Shown here in pieces: positions 20,393-27,079 of a stretch of 29,350 nucleotides of DNA. Position numbers and translations under genes: made by a program. Under the pieces are notes generated by a model that saw only the letters and a program-made list of their open reading frames with translations, was not told where the DNA came from and made no database searches. How positions within the stretch are numbered: the first letter of the stretch is position 1; every line of letters begins with the position of its first letter. This DNA is from Sanguinoderma infundibulare (Eukaryota; Basidiomycota; Agaricomycetes; Polyporales; Polyporaceae), in assembly GCA_032821775.1 (NCBI GenBank), contig JAVLRN010000039.1, positions 1-29,350 on the forward strand. Reading direction: 5' to 3'.

Positions 20393-20704
20393 ATGGATAA
20401 AATTTTAGATTATATTAATCAACTATCTAATAGTATGCCATCAGAGGAATTAATTATTTTATCTCATTTAGTTAACTTAATAGCATTATTATTAATAGCA
20501 ATAACAATATTATCTATTTATTTTAGTAACTATTTAATAGAAAAATTTGATCTATCAAATAGATACCATAAATTATATTTAATATTTAAATTTAGACAAA
20601 TTTATCAAAAATATTATTTAATTTATTTAATAAGTCTAGGTTTTTTCATAATGATATTTGGAATAATTATTAATATTATAATTTTTTTTTTAATATATAA
20701 ATAA
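20393..20704 (+). CDS. Unassigned two-helix membrane protein, plus strand
   Basis: 103 aa, ATG start, TAA stop, unrecognised. Layout: a short polar N-terminus with the pattern SMPSEELIILSH (about residues 14-25), hydrophobic segment 1 (about 26-50), a basic loop EKFDLSNRYHKLYLIFKFRQ (about 51-70) and hydrophobic segment 2 (about 75-101). A protein with this plan should sit in the inner membrane with both ends on one side. It is the first ORF of the plus-strand block and begins about 25 bases from the rnl 5' end in the opposite direction, so the two would share a very short divergent promoter region. I recall similar hypothetical proteins in other basidiomycete mtDNAs but cannot confirm it. 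No known domain is visible. Confidence 0.7.
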   Translation: MDKILDYINQLSNSMPSEELIILSHLVNLIALLLIAITILSIYFSNYLIEKFDLSNRYHKLYLIFKFRQIYQKYYLIYLISLGFFIMIFGIIINIIIFFLIYK

Positions 20705-20946
20705 TATTTATTAGCCATATATCTAAAAATAGATGATCCTTAATAACCCCCTAATATCAATATTATATTCTAACTAAAATAAATTTTGCTAGATAAGCTG
20801 AGGTCAATTTTTTTAAATATAAAAAATATTTATTAATATAAAAGAGGTATTAACAAGCTCGGTATTTCAATTGTTCAGGTAAAGTGCTTATAATAATTGA
20901 CGTGGTTTTAGAGTTAACCCAAAATAAAAAAATAAAAATTATTATT

Positions 20947-21237
20947 ATGTCTTACAATCCAATTTATTATGTTTCATCATTAATTATTCAATATGTTATT
21001 AAAAGAGTAAACTTACCAAGTATTTTCAATATAATTGCTGTAAATTTATTTACAGTGTCAAGGAATTTAATTAGAAGTGAAGGTTTTATACCTACACTAT
21101 CGGTATTGTACAGAGTAAACAGGGAAATTCTTAACAGAGGTAGCCTTAATTCAATATTATTAAATAGAAGATTAAACCCAACAGTAACTAACTCTATTTA
21201 TAATGTTTTACAAAATAATTGGGGTGTGATTGTCTAG
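20947..21237 (+). CDS. Unassigned basic protein, plus strand, possibly first half of a longer gene
   Basis: 96 aa from ATG 20947-20949 (MSYNPIYYVSSLIIQYVIKR); an in-frame GTG at 20884 would add 21 residues of A+T-rich leader and is less likely. A weakly hydrophobic N-terminus is followed by the Arg-rich LLNRRLNP and SRNLIRSEGFIPTLSVLYR. It stops (TAG) after VLQNNWGVIV. The next ORF is already open in another frame at 21219, so a one-base length change at the GGGG near 21223 would join the two into one protein of about 316 aa. Function unknown. Confidence 0.6.
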   Translation: MSYNPIYYVSSLIIQYVIKRVNLPSIFNIIAVNLFTVSRNLIRSEGFIPTLSVLYRVNREILNRGSLNSILLNRRLNPTVTNSIYNVLQNNWGVIV

Positions 21238-21896
21238 CCTTTTCTAATATTATTAATAGGAATTTTAAATGGTATGTTTTAGGTCTATTTGTTTCGAGTT
21301 TCAATTCTATGTTCTTTAAATTAACTAAATTTACTTTGGGTGTTGTAATTTCTTCTATTGGAGTTGTATACTCTGAAAGTTTATCAAGTATTTCAACACT
21401 AAAGGATTTTGCTTACTGGGTACTAGACATTATAGAAAATAATTCTAGTTTTAGGTTTTTTCCTGAAAATAATCCAATATCAATACCTGAATCTGAAGTT
21501 CGTGAATTTATAAAAGAAGATAAGTTAAATCCTTATAAACTAATAGGGATGGTTTTAATAGGTTTCTTTGCAGTATCCTTATCATTATTAGTATCTGATC
21601 ATTACTTTCATGACTATATTAAGGATATTCCAGTGGTAAGTACTTATACTGATTTCTTAAGTAATAGTCTTAACAGTTTTACTTCATGGGTAAATAGTTT
21701 TTTTACTCCGTCTTCTGGAGGTAATGGTAATGTAGACCCTGATAACGTAATTTCAAGAACTAGTTCAAATAGCTCTAATGCTACAGTGGTACCTGATAAT
21801 ATTCATTCACCTAGTCCTATAACTGGTAACCCTGCTAATAACACATTGATTACTCCTCCTACAACCCCTGATCCATCTAATAATCCTTGGTTCTAG
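21219..21896 (+). CDS. Unassigned membrane protein with Ser/Thr/Pro/Asn-rich tail, plus strand
   Basis: 225 aa if started at TTG 21219, or 195 aa from ATG 21309-21311. Counting from the ATG: a hydrophobic N-terminal segment (about residues 6-22), a charged middle with PESEVREFIKEDKLNPYK, a clear membrane helix LIGMVLIGFFAVSLSLLV (about 79-96), then a tail of about 70 residues that is almost only Ser, Thr, Asn, Pro and Gly, ending TPDPSNNPWF. Such a flexible tail is unusual for a mitochondrially encoded protein, which is normally compact and hydrophobic. It is probably the second half of the gene begun at 20947. Stop TAG. No family recognised. Confidence 0.65.
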   Translation: MGCDCLAFSNIINRNFKWYVLGLFVSSFNSMFFKLTKFTLGVVISSIGVVYSESLSSISTLKDFAYWVLDIIENNSSFRFFPENNPISIPESEVREFIKEDKLNPYKLIGMVLIGFFAVSLSLLVSDHYFHDYIKDIPVVSTYTDFLSNSLNSFTSWVNSFFTPSSGGNGNVDPDNVISRTSSNSSNATVVPDNIHSPSPITGNPANNTLITPPTTPDPSNNPWF

Positions 21897-22149
21897 TTAA
21901 TAAATAATTTATATACCCCCTTAATTCATAGTTTTAATGCCATAAATCTTGAGGGTCAGTACCAATATTAGTTAGAACCTACCAAGACATCACAAAATGT
22001 AACAGAATTTACCATTATTTAAAAAATTTTATCTAATCTATAAAATAATTTAAATGAGTAGAAAGAATCGAGCCGGAAATTTTTTTATTTTAAATAATTT
22101 TAATTAAAAAAACGAGTATCCTGATTCCTCTCTACAAAATCTAAATAAC

Positions 22150-22503
22150 ATGGAAACTTTAAATCATAACGATATCCAGGCAATGGGTGTAGGTATAGTA
22201 TTCGGTGTAATAGGAACTGTAACACTTGGTTCAATACTTTATTGGTGGTATAGGGTTACATATAATGCTAATATTGATGGTAATCAATTTTTAGACGGTG
22301 ATTTAACCATTGATGTATTTAATTACATAAGTCACTTAGATCCGTTAACACTATTATTATTGATAAATTTAATTTGCTTATTGAATATCTTTATTTTATA
22401 CCTAAAATTTTTATTGTTTTATAACTTAAATATAAAAAAAGTTGTGCTTCAAAGAAGTACTGAGAGAATACTATTTAAGATACATAATCATTTCAAGGTT
22501 TAA
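22150..22503 (+). CDS. Unassigned two-helix membrane protein, plus strand
   Basis: 117 aa, ATG start (METLNHNDIQAMGVG), TAA stop. A Gly-rich hydrophobic segment (about residues 11-34) ends in WWYRV. A polar loop NANIDGNQFLDGDLTIDVFN follows, then a long second hydrophobic stretch (about 63-92) and a basic C-terminus KKVVLQRSTERILFKIHNHF. It is the last ORF of the plus-strand block, 253 bases after the previous one. The frame is clean over its whole length, unlike the neighbouring minus-strand genes. No domain recognised. Confidence 0.7.
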   Translation: METLNHNDIQAMGVGIVFGVIGTVTLGSILYWWYRVTYNANIDGNQFLDGDLTIDVFNYISHLDPLTLLLLINLICLLNIFILYLKFLLFYNLNIKKVVLQRSTERILFKIHNHFKV

Positions 22504-22984
22504 TAACCTTATTTATTACTACTTCTTTAAATATTTACGTAATTACTAATTTAGTCGCCTAATTATTAGTCTATTTAATTAAGTTACCCTTAATTACCCC
22601 ATTTTTAATAAAATTAGTGTAACAAAATTAGAAAAAGATAACCAAATTTTAATCTATATTTTTAAATATGTAAATATATAGTTTCAATTGGGTTAGTTAT
22701 ATTAAATTATCAACATTAAAAATATTACTAAGTAAATCATTATTAAAACCAATTACATTAATTATAAGTATAATTTACAAAAAAATGAATAAGGATTTTA
22801 TAAAGGTTTATACTTTAATCTTTAAAGATTGTTAAAAAAAAAAAATAGACCTTTTATTTTGATAAGCAATAATCATAATTAAAGGGGAAATATAGTTATT
22901 ATAGTTATAAATAAATATTATTTATACAAATAAATTTTAGATACATATTAAAATGTTATAGCTAGATTAATGCATAATTCTGGT
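22504..22984. other. AT-rich spacer with palindromes
   Basis: No gene seen. It contains TATAAAGGTTTATAC (22799-22813), also found inside the L2500 intron, directly followed by the perfect palindrome AATCTTTAAAGATT (about 22818-22831). Transcripts from the plus-strand block and from the atp6 side converge here, so terminators or processing hairpins would be expected. Confidence 0.5.
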
Positions 22985-23199
22985 CTAGATATAAATATGA
23001 CCAATATTACCAAAAAACGGTTTAAATAGTTCTAATATTCGCATATTAGAACTATTTATTGAAGCGACTATTTGGAAATTAATAGAAACAGACCAACCTA
23101 TTAGGTTTTTGCACTTTTTGGTATTGAAACCTAAAAAGAACCAACCCCATCTGTTAAACCCGTAATTGTCCAAGGCTTTAATAAAGTTACTTTTCTCAT
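22985..23199 (-). pseudogene. Remnant of a LAGLIDADG homing endonuclease behind atp6
   Basis: Begins at ATG 23199-23197 (MRKVTLLKP) with motif WTITGLTDGVGSF. After a one-base shift it continues FLGFNTKKCKNLIGWSVSIN and RILELFKPFFGNIGHIYI, then stops. This is only the first third of a two-motif enzyme; the second motif is absent. It starts 16 bases after the atp6 stop, with no exon beyond it and no evident group I core. It is therefore a free-standing fragment, perhaps left after intron loss or transfer. Inactive as it stands. Confidence 0.7.
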
Positions 23200-23214
23200 T
23201 ATATAAGGATTATC

Positions 23215-23988
23215 TTAATGTAGTTCAATAGCATCTTTAATGTATGATATAGTCAACAATGTGAATACATAAGCTTGTATTAAAGACACTGCTAATTCTA
23301 AACCACATATAGCTAAAAAAACAGTAAATGGTATTATAGTAAGTACCGCTACAATAGGCCCACTAAGGAATAATTTATATAGGAAAGTAGATAATATTTT
23401 CATTAAAGTATGTCCTGCACACATATTTGCGAATAATCTTATACCTAATGAAAGTGCTCTTGCTAAATAAGATACAAATTCGATAAGTACTAATAAAGGA
23501 ACTAAGGCTAGAGGGCAACCAGATGGTACAAAAAATGAAAAGAAGTGTAATTTATGAATACTTAAACCTAAAATAGTTACTGCAATTAAAATAGTGAAAG
23601 AGAAACCAATACTTACTACAATAGAAGTAGTAATAGTAAATGAATAAGGTATATTACCAGTTAAATTTGCTATTAAGATGAAGAAGAAGATTGAATAAAT
23701 AAATGGTAAGTATACTTCTTTTCCTAATTGTTCTCTTACCATTGAATGGATACTGGCATATAAACTTTCTAAAACAATTGACCATTTACTTGGTATTAAT
23801 TTAACTTCATTATTACCAGCATAATGTATTCCAACTATTAAGAATAAAACTAATAAAGAATATAACCCTAAATTAGTTAATGTTATATTTAAATATCCTA
23901 ATATCGGAGCATTTATTCCTATTAAATTAGTAACTTCAAATTGTTCTAATGGTGAATTTACCATTATAAAGTTTGTACTTAATAACAT
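23215..23988 (-). CDS. atp6: ATP synthase subunit a (F0 subunit 6)
   Basis: 257 aa, complete and unbroken. It forms the proton half-channels of mitochondrial ATP synthase. The N-terminus MLLSTNFIMVNSPLEQFEV includes the fungal pre-sequence normally removed after SPLEQF-type motifs. The hallmark helix is LARALSLGIRLFANMCAGHTL, with the essential Arg in SLGIRLFAN; also NLTGNIPYSF and the C-terminal helix LELAVSLIQAYVFTLLTISYI. Stop TAA. It lies between a CAU tRNA upstream and the HEG fragment downstream. It has no length breaks, which makes it a useful control for the frameshifts elsewhere. Confidence 0.97.
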   Translation of the reverse strand: MLLSTNFIMVNSPLEQFEVTNLIGINAPILGYLNITLTNLGLYSLLVLFLIVGIHYAGNNEVKLIPSKWSIVLESLYASIHSMVREQLGKEVYLPFIYSIFFFILIANLTGNIPYSFTITTSIVVSIGFSFTILIAVTILGLSIHKLHFFSFFVPSGCPLALVPLLVLIEFVSYLARALSLGIRLFANMCAGHTLMKILSTFLYKLFLSGPIVAVLTIIPFTVFLAICGLELAVSLIQAYVFTLLTISYIKDAIELH

Positions 23989-24348
23989 AATTTGTATTTG
24001 TTTATCATTTTTTTGTTTGAATATTTTTTTTTAAAATAAAGTAGATAATTATAAATATAATATGTTTATAGTATAATTATTAAGTTTAATTATTATAATA
24101 CTTTATAAAAAGATTAAACTTTACTAAGAAAAGATTTAATGGAAAGATACTTTTATGTTAAATAAATAACAAAATATTTTTTTTCCGTAATAAATTTTTA
24201 ATTTTTTAAATTTTTAATTTTTTAATGAATGGTAAATTAACAATTAGAAAAAGGTTAGAAGCTTTAAAGAAAATTTTATTTTTTTTTTATAACCTTTCCA
24301 CCTTCTATACAACTTCATTTACTTTTAAATATATGTTAGCTCCTTTAA
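23989..24348. other. AT-rich spacer upstream of atp6
   Basis: No gene or tRNA recognised. T-runs and TTTTTAAATT direct repeats (about 24190-24220) dominate. On the minus strand this is the 5' leader region of atp6 after the CAU tRNA. Confidence 0.5.
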
Positions 24349-24561
24349 ATGGAAAACTTGAAAAATACTTCAAATAATGGTTCAAATCCGATAAGGTTAA
24401 CAAAAATATTACCAAAATTTAATCTAGAAAAGGTAAGAATAGTTTATAAATTGTCTGAATATTTATTTAGTGTATGTCTTTATATTGTAAATTTATTTAT
24501 TTATTTTTTTTTTAGGAAGCCGATAAAAAGGGTTGAACTTTTATCTTATCGTCATGAATGA
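24349..24561 (+). CDS. Doubtful small ORF overlapping a tRNA on the other strand
   Basis: 70 aa from ATG (MENLKNTSNNGSNPIRLTK), with one hydrophobic stretch SEYLFSVCLYIVNLFIYFFF (about residues 35-54). The last 43 bases lie on the antisense of the CAU tRNA at 24519-24590, so the C-terminus KRVELLSYRHE is simply reverse tRNA sequence. It could be a truncated relative of the plus-strand membrane proteins or chance. Weak support. Confidence 0.25.
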   Translation: MENLKNTSNNGSNPIRLTKILPKFNLEKVRIVYKLSEYLFSVCLYIVNLFIYFFFRKPIKRVELLSYRHE

Positions 24562-24590
24562 TAGGTTTTAACCAGTTAAACTATATCAGC
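24519..24590 (-). tRNA. trnM: tRNA with CAU anticodon (Met)
   Basis: Acceptor GCTGATA/TATCGGC (one G-T), D stem GTTT/AAAC, anticodon loop TTCATGA with CAT at 24556-24554, T stem AAAAG/CTTTT with loop TTCAACC. It is the second CAU tRNA in the window; which one is the initiator cannot be settled by eye. It lies upstream of atp6. Confidence 0.9.
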
Positions 24591-24980
24591 TTTAATTTTT
24601 TAAAATTAAAAAAAATCTAAATTTTAGATAGGGGAAGAGGTTAGATAGGCGGTTAGATAATTATAAGAATATTTTTGTAAGAACTGAATTTACTATAAAA
24701 ATTCATAAGTATATATAGGTCATCATATTACACATTAAATTAAAAAATAAACAAACTAAAGTGTTAGAACTGATACTGATAATTTGTATGTAAATTTACT
24801 GTTTTTGAAAAAGAAAACTTCTTTATTTATACCATACCTTAAGATATCTATTATAATTAATTATACTTATAACCTTACTAAATTAAATAATTTAATCCCA
24901 GGTTTAATTATCCTAACTCTCTTTTAAATAGAAATTTAATAAAAATAAATTTATCTATGATATAATAGACAAATTTAAAG
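24591..24980. other. Spacer between tRNAs
   Basis: A+T-rich. No tRNA T-arm, ORF or long repeat is seen apart from two nearby copies of GGTTAGATA (about 24639-24655). Confidence 0.5.
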
Positions 24981-25054
24981 GGGTAAAATCAGAGACTTGA
25001 ACTCTGAACAGCGTCGCCACAAGACGTTATTTTGCCAATTAAACTAATATTACC
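24981..25054 (-). tRNA. trnH: tRNA-His (GUG)
   Basis: Acceptor GGTAATA/TTTTACC with one mismatch, anticodon stem CGTC/GACG with loop TTGTGGC (GTG), T arm CAGAG/CTCTG with loop TTCAAGT. Confidence 0.92.
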
Positions 25055-25137
25055 TCTTTTAGCTTATTTTTTATAAAAAGTAAAATGTTATTGTTATTTT
25101 AATAATAAGTAATCTATTAATTAATTATTTGATTGAT

Positions 25138-25224
25138 CGGGCACTGTGAGATTCGAACTCACGACTTTTTCAGAAGTTCTTATTTTCAAGATAAGCGCCA
25201 TAAACCAGACTCGACCAAATGCCC
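25138..25224 (-). tRNA. trnS: tRNA-Ser (UGA)
   Basis: Class II tRNA of 87 bases. Acceptor GGGCATT/AGTGCCC, anticodon stem CTTAT/ATAAG with loop CTTGAAA (TGA), long variable arm AACTTCTGAAAAAGT, T arm GTGAG/CTCAC with loop TTCGAAT. Confidence 0.94.
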
Positions 25225-25302
25225 TTTAAAGAAAATATACTGATACACTAAAAAGAAGTAAAAAAAAATATTATATTATTTTAAATAAAACATATAATGA
25301 AA

Positions 25303-25378
25303 TAAGACCGAAGGGAATTGAACCCTTATAAGATCCATTATGAGCGAATTGCATTAACCTATTATGCTACATGTCCTT
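25303..25378 (-). tRNA. trnM: tRNA with CAU anticodon (Met)
   Basis: D stem GCAT/ATGC, anticodon stem ATTCG/TGGAT with loop CTCATAA (CAT), T arm AAGGG/CCCTT with loop TTCAATT. The acceptor stem is poor: AAGGACA or AGGACAT against CGGTCTT leaves mismatches, so a base may be missing or the stem is irregular. Confidence 0.82.
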
Positions 25379-25407
25379 AATAATGAAAAAAAATAATTTT
25401 TTTAAAT

Positions 25408-25491
25408 TGAGCAGTAAAGGAATCGAACCTTTTACGGTATATAACCAATTTTTTTACAGAAAACCACCATTACCAATCGGATCACCTGCCC
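25408..25491 (-). tRNA. trnY: tRNA-Tyr (GUA)
   Basis: Acceptor GGGCAGG/ACTGCTC with a G-T and a terminal mismatch, anticodon stem GTTTT/AAAAT with loop CTGTAAA (GTA), a long variable arm with GGT/ACC pairing, T arm AAAGG/CCTTT with loop TTCGATT. A class II Tyr tRNA is typical of fungal mitochondria. Confidence 0.9.
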
Positions 25492-25578
25492 CAAAAAAAA
25501 AATCTTATAAAATAAAACAAATAATTAATTTATGTTTACTATTTAAATAAAGTTATTATTTTAATAGTTTTTATAGGA

Positions 25579-25650
25579 TGAAAACACTTGGATCGAACCA
25601 AGACCATTCTCCTTAAAAGGGAGACACTCAACCAATCGAGTTCTGTTTCC
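25579..25650 (-). tRNA. trnK: tRNA-Lys (UUU)
   Basis: Acceptor GGAAACA/TGTTTTC (one G-T), anticodon stem TCTCC/GGAGA with loop CTTTTAA (TTT), T arm CTTGG/CCAAG with loop TTCGATC. Confidence 0.94.
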
Positions 25651-25717
25651 TAATAAAATTTATTTTTGTTTTCTCTTAGGAAATAAATTGATTCATTCTC
25701 GTTAGAATGAATACATA

Positions 25718-25791
25718 CTGAGTTGACCAGATTCGAACTGATATAAGCCACCACCAAAAAATGGTGTTTTCCAAATTAAACCTACAACTCA
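25718..25791 (-). tRNA. trnQ: tRNA-Gln (UUG)
   Basis: Acceptor TGAGTTG/CAACTCA, D stem GTTT/AAAC, anticodon stem CCATT/GGTGG (two T-G pairs) with loop TTTTGGT (TTG), T arm ATCAG/CTGGT with loop TTCGAAT. A competing pairing CACCA/TGGTG would shift the loop, but the version given keeps standard tRNA spacing. Confidence 0.85.
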
Positions 25792-25792
25792 T

Positions 25793-25867
25793 AAGCCAAA
25801 AACAGGAATTGAACCAGTATTAGATTCTTACAAGGGATCCGTTTTAACCATTTAAACTATTTTGGCT
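25793..25867 (-). tRNA. trnT: tRNA-Thr (UGU)
   Basis: Acceptor AGCCAAA/TTTGGCT, D stem GTTT/AAAC, anticodon stem GATCC/GAATC (one mismatch) with loop CTTGTAA (TGT), T-loop TTCAATT. Only one base from trnQ. Confidence 0.92.
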
Positions 25868-25905
25868 AACTTATTTTTATAAAATTTAATTAAAAAAAGA
25901 TATAG

Positions 25906-25977
25906 TGCCTCAGGAGAGAATTGAACTCACTTCTTTAATGCTTCAAATTAACGCTTTTACCATTAAGCAACTGAAGC
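25906..25977 (-). tRNA. trnF: tRNA-Phe (GAA)
   Basis: Acceptor GCTTCAG/CTGAGGC (one T-G pair), anticodon stem TTAAT/ATTAA with loop TTGAAGC (GAA), T-loop TTCAATT. Confidence 0.93.
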
Positions 25978-26027
25978 TAACTATTATTAGTTTTATATTT
26001 AACTATTAAATTTTATTATAGTTTATA

Positions 26028-26099
26028 TGGAGAGAGATAGACTTGAACTATCATGCTTGTAATGCAACTACAATCGATTACCAATTATCGGATATCCCC
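26028..26099 (-). tRNA. trnA: tRNA-Ala (UGC)
   Basis: Acceptor GGGGATA/TCTCTCC (one mismatch, one G-T), D stem CGAT/ATCG, anticodon stem TTGTA/TACAA with loop GTTGCAT (TGC), T arm GATAG/CTATC with loop TTCAAGT. First tRNA of the block behind nad4. Confidence 0.92.
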
Positions 26100-26183
26100 T
26101 TTAATAATTTTTTTTTATTTTAAAAATAAATACTCTTTTACAATTATATTTTATCAGACTTTATTTTTTAGTGGTTATTTAAG

Positions 26184-26214
26184 TATTTCATTTATGTCTA
26201 ATAATACATAACTT
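26184..26214. repeat. 31-base exact copy of an rnl segment (19598-19628)
   Basis: The stretch from TATTTCATTTATG to AATACATAACTT is identical in both places and in the same orientation, and similarity ends sharply on both sides. In rnl it lies in the 5' half of the gene; here it lies in a spacer 85 bases from trnA. Confidence 0.75.
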
Positions 26215-26697
26215 CTCCCCACCATTTTTTTAACTATTTATTTAAACTTGTAAAATGAAGATGTTAATTTGTTGAATTTTTCTTTTCTCTACAATATATT
26301 TCACGTTATGATTTTAATTGTTTGAATCCAAATTAATTATTTTCACTTCTTGTTTTTTCTAAAAATTAATAACTATTATCTTTAATTCCAGATAATTCTT
26401 ATAAAAATAACAAGATAATTATAATTTTTATTTTAGTATTTTAGTTTATTGAATCCTTATTTTTTAAAAATTAGAAGAGGCTAGAAAATTAATTGAATTG
26501 TAGTAGATTCTTTTAAATAAAGGGCTTGATATATAAATGTTAATAAATAGTTTTATAAAATATTGGAGAAAGAAGCAAATAAATTAATATAATAATTTTT
26601 CTATGAATAAAAATTGGTATTTTTTGGTGAGAGTAATTAAAGTTACGTGATTTATATATGATGACTTTCTATGGAATTTATAAGTATACCTATCTTA

Positions 26698-26728
26698 TAT
26701 AAATTTATAATGGGGGGTAAAATTTATA
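26698..26728. repeat. Hairpin with a G6-containing loop
   Basis: TATAAATTT and AAATTTATA form a nine-base stem around the loop ATAATGGGGGGTA. A G-run in an otherwise A+T-rich spacer recalls replication-associated elements, but nothing proves that role. Confidence 0.4.
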
Positions 26729-26756
26729 CTATCGAAATATCAAATTAATCAATTTC

Positions 26757-27079
26757 TTATATTAAGAATAATAAATTATTACATAAATATAAATATAAAT
26801 ATAATAATATTCCAAATAGTAATCCGATTATATAAGCAAAAAGTTTTTTAAAATCATTATCTAAAAATAATCGTTTAACATCATCATCTAATGATGCTAT
26901 ATATACTTTATATTCAAATAGTTTATGAATATAAATAGGGAGGTATGAGGGAAGAGTAATTTTTTTTTTGAAACGAATAATAGTAATATAATTAAATCTA
27001 ATATTAGATATATTATATATATTAAAATTAATATTAAATGGTAATATAACATTGTTTTAAGTGGAATAAAATATTGCAT
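26757..27079 (-). CDS. Unassigned two-helix membrane protein behind nad4, one A-run break
   Basis: Start ATG 27079-27077 (MQYFIPLKTMLYYH), three bases after the first possible nad4 stop. Hydrophobic segment 1 is about residues 11-35. The frame breaks in a run of ten A at 26960-26969; with one more A it continues as TLPSYLPIYIHKLFEYKVYI and SLDDDVKRLFLDNDFKKLFA, then hydrophobic segment 2 (GLLFGILLYLYLYL) to TAA at 26757-26759, giving 107 aa. As written, the frame closes at 26897. The plan (helix, charged loop of about 45 residues, helix) parallels the plus-strand proteins at 20393 and 22150. No family recognised. Tight coupling to nad4 implies expression from the same transcript. Confidence 0.6.

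Larger units (their letters stand above)
26100..26756. other. AT-rich spacer between the post-nad4 ORF and trnA
   Basis: No gene recognised. It holds a 31-base exact copy of an internal rnl segment at 26184-26214 and a hairpin with a G6 loop at 26698-26728. The rest is A+T-rich without long frames on either strand. Confidence 0.55.

Noticed and set aside
20393..22503. Integrated linear mitochondrial plasmid
   Set aside because: No DNA polymerase B, RNA polymerase or terminal inverted repeat is visible; the idea stays possible only as a remnant and is not supported by the sequence alone.
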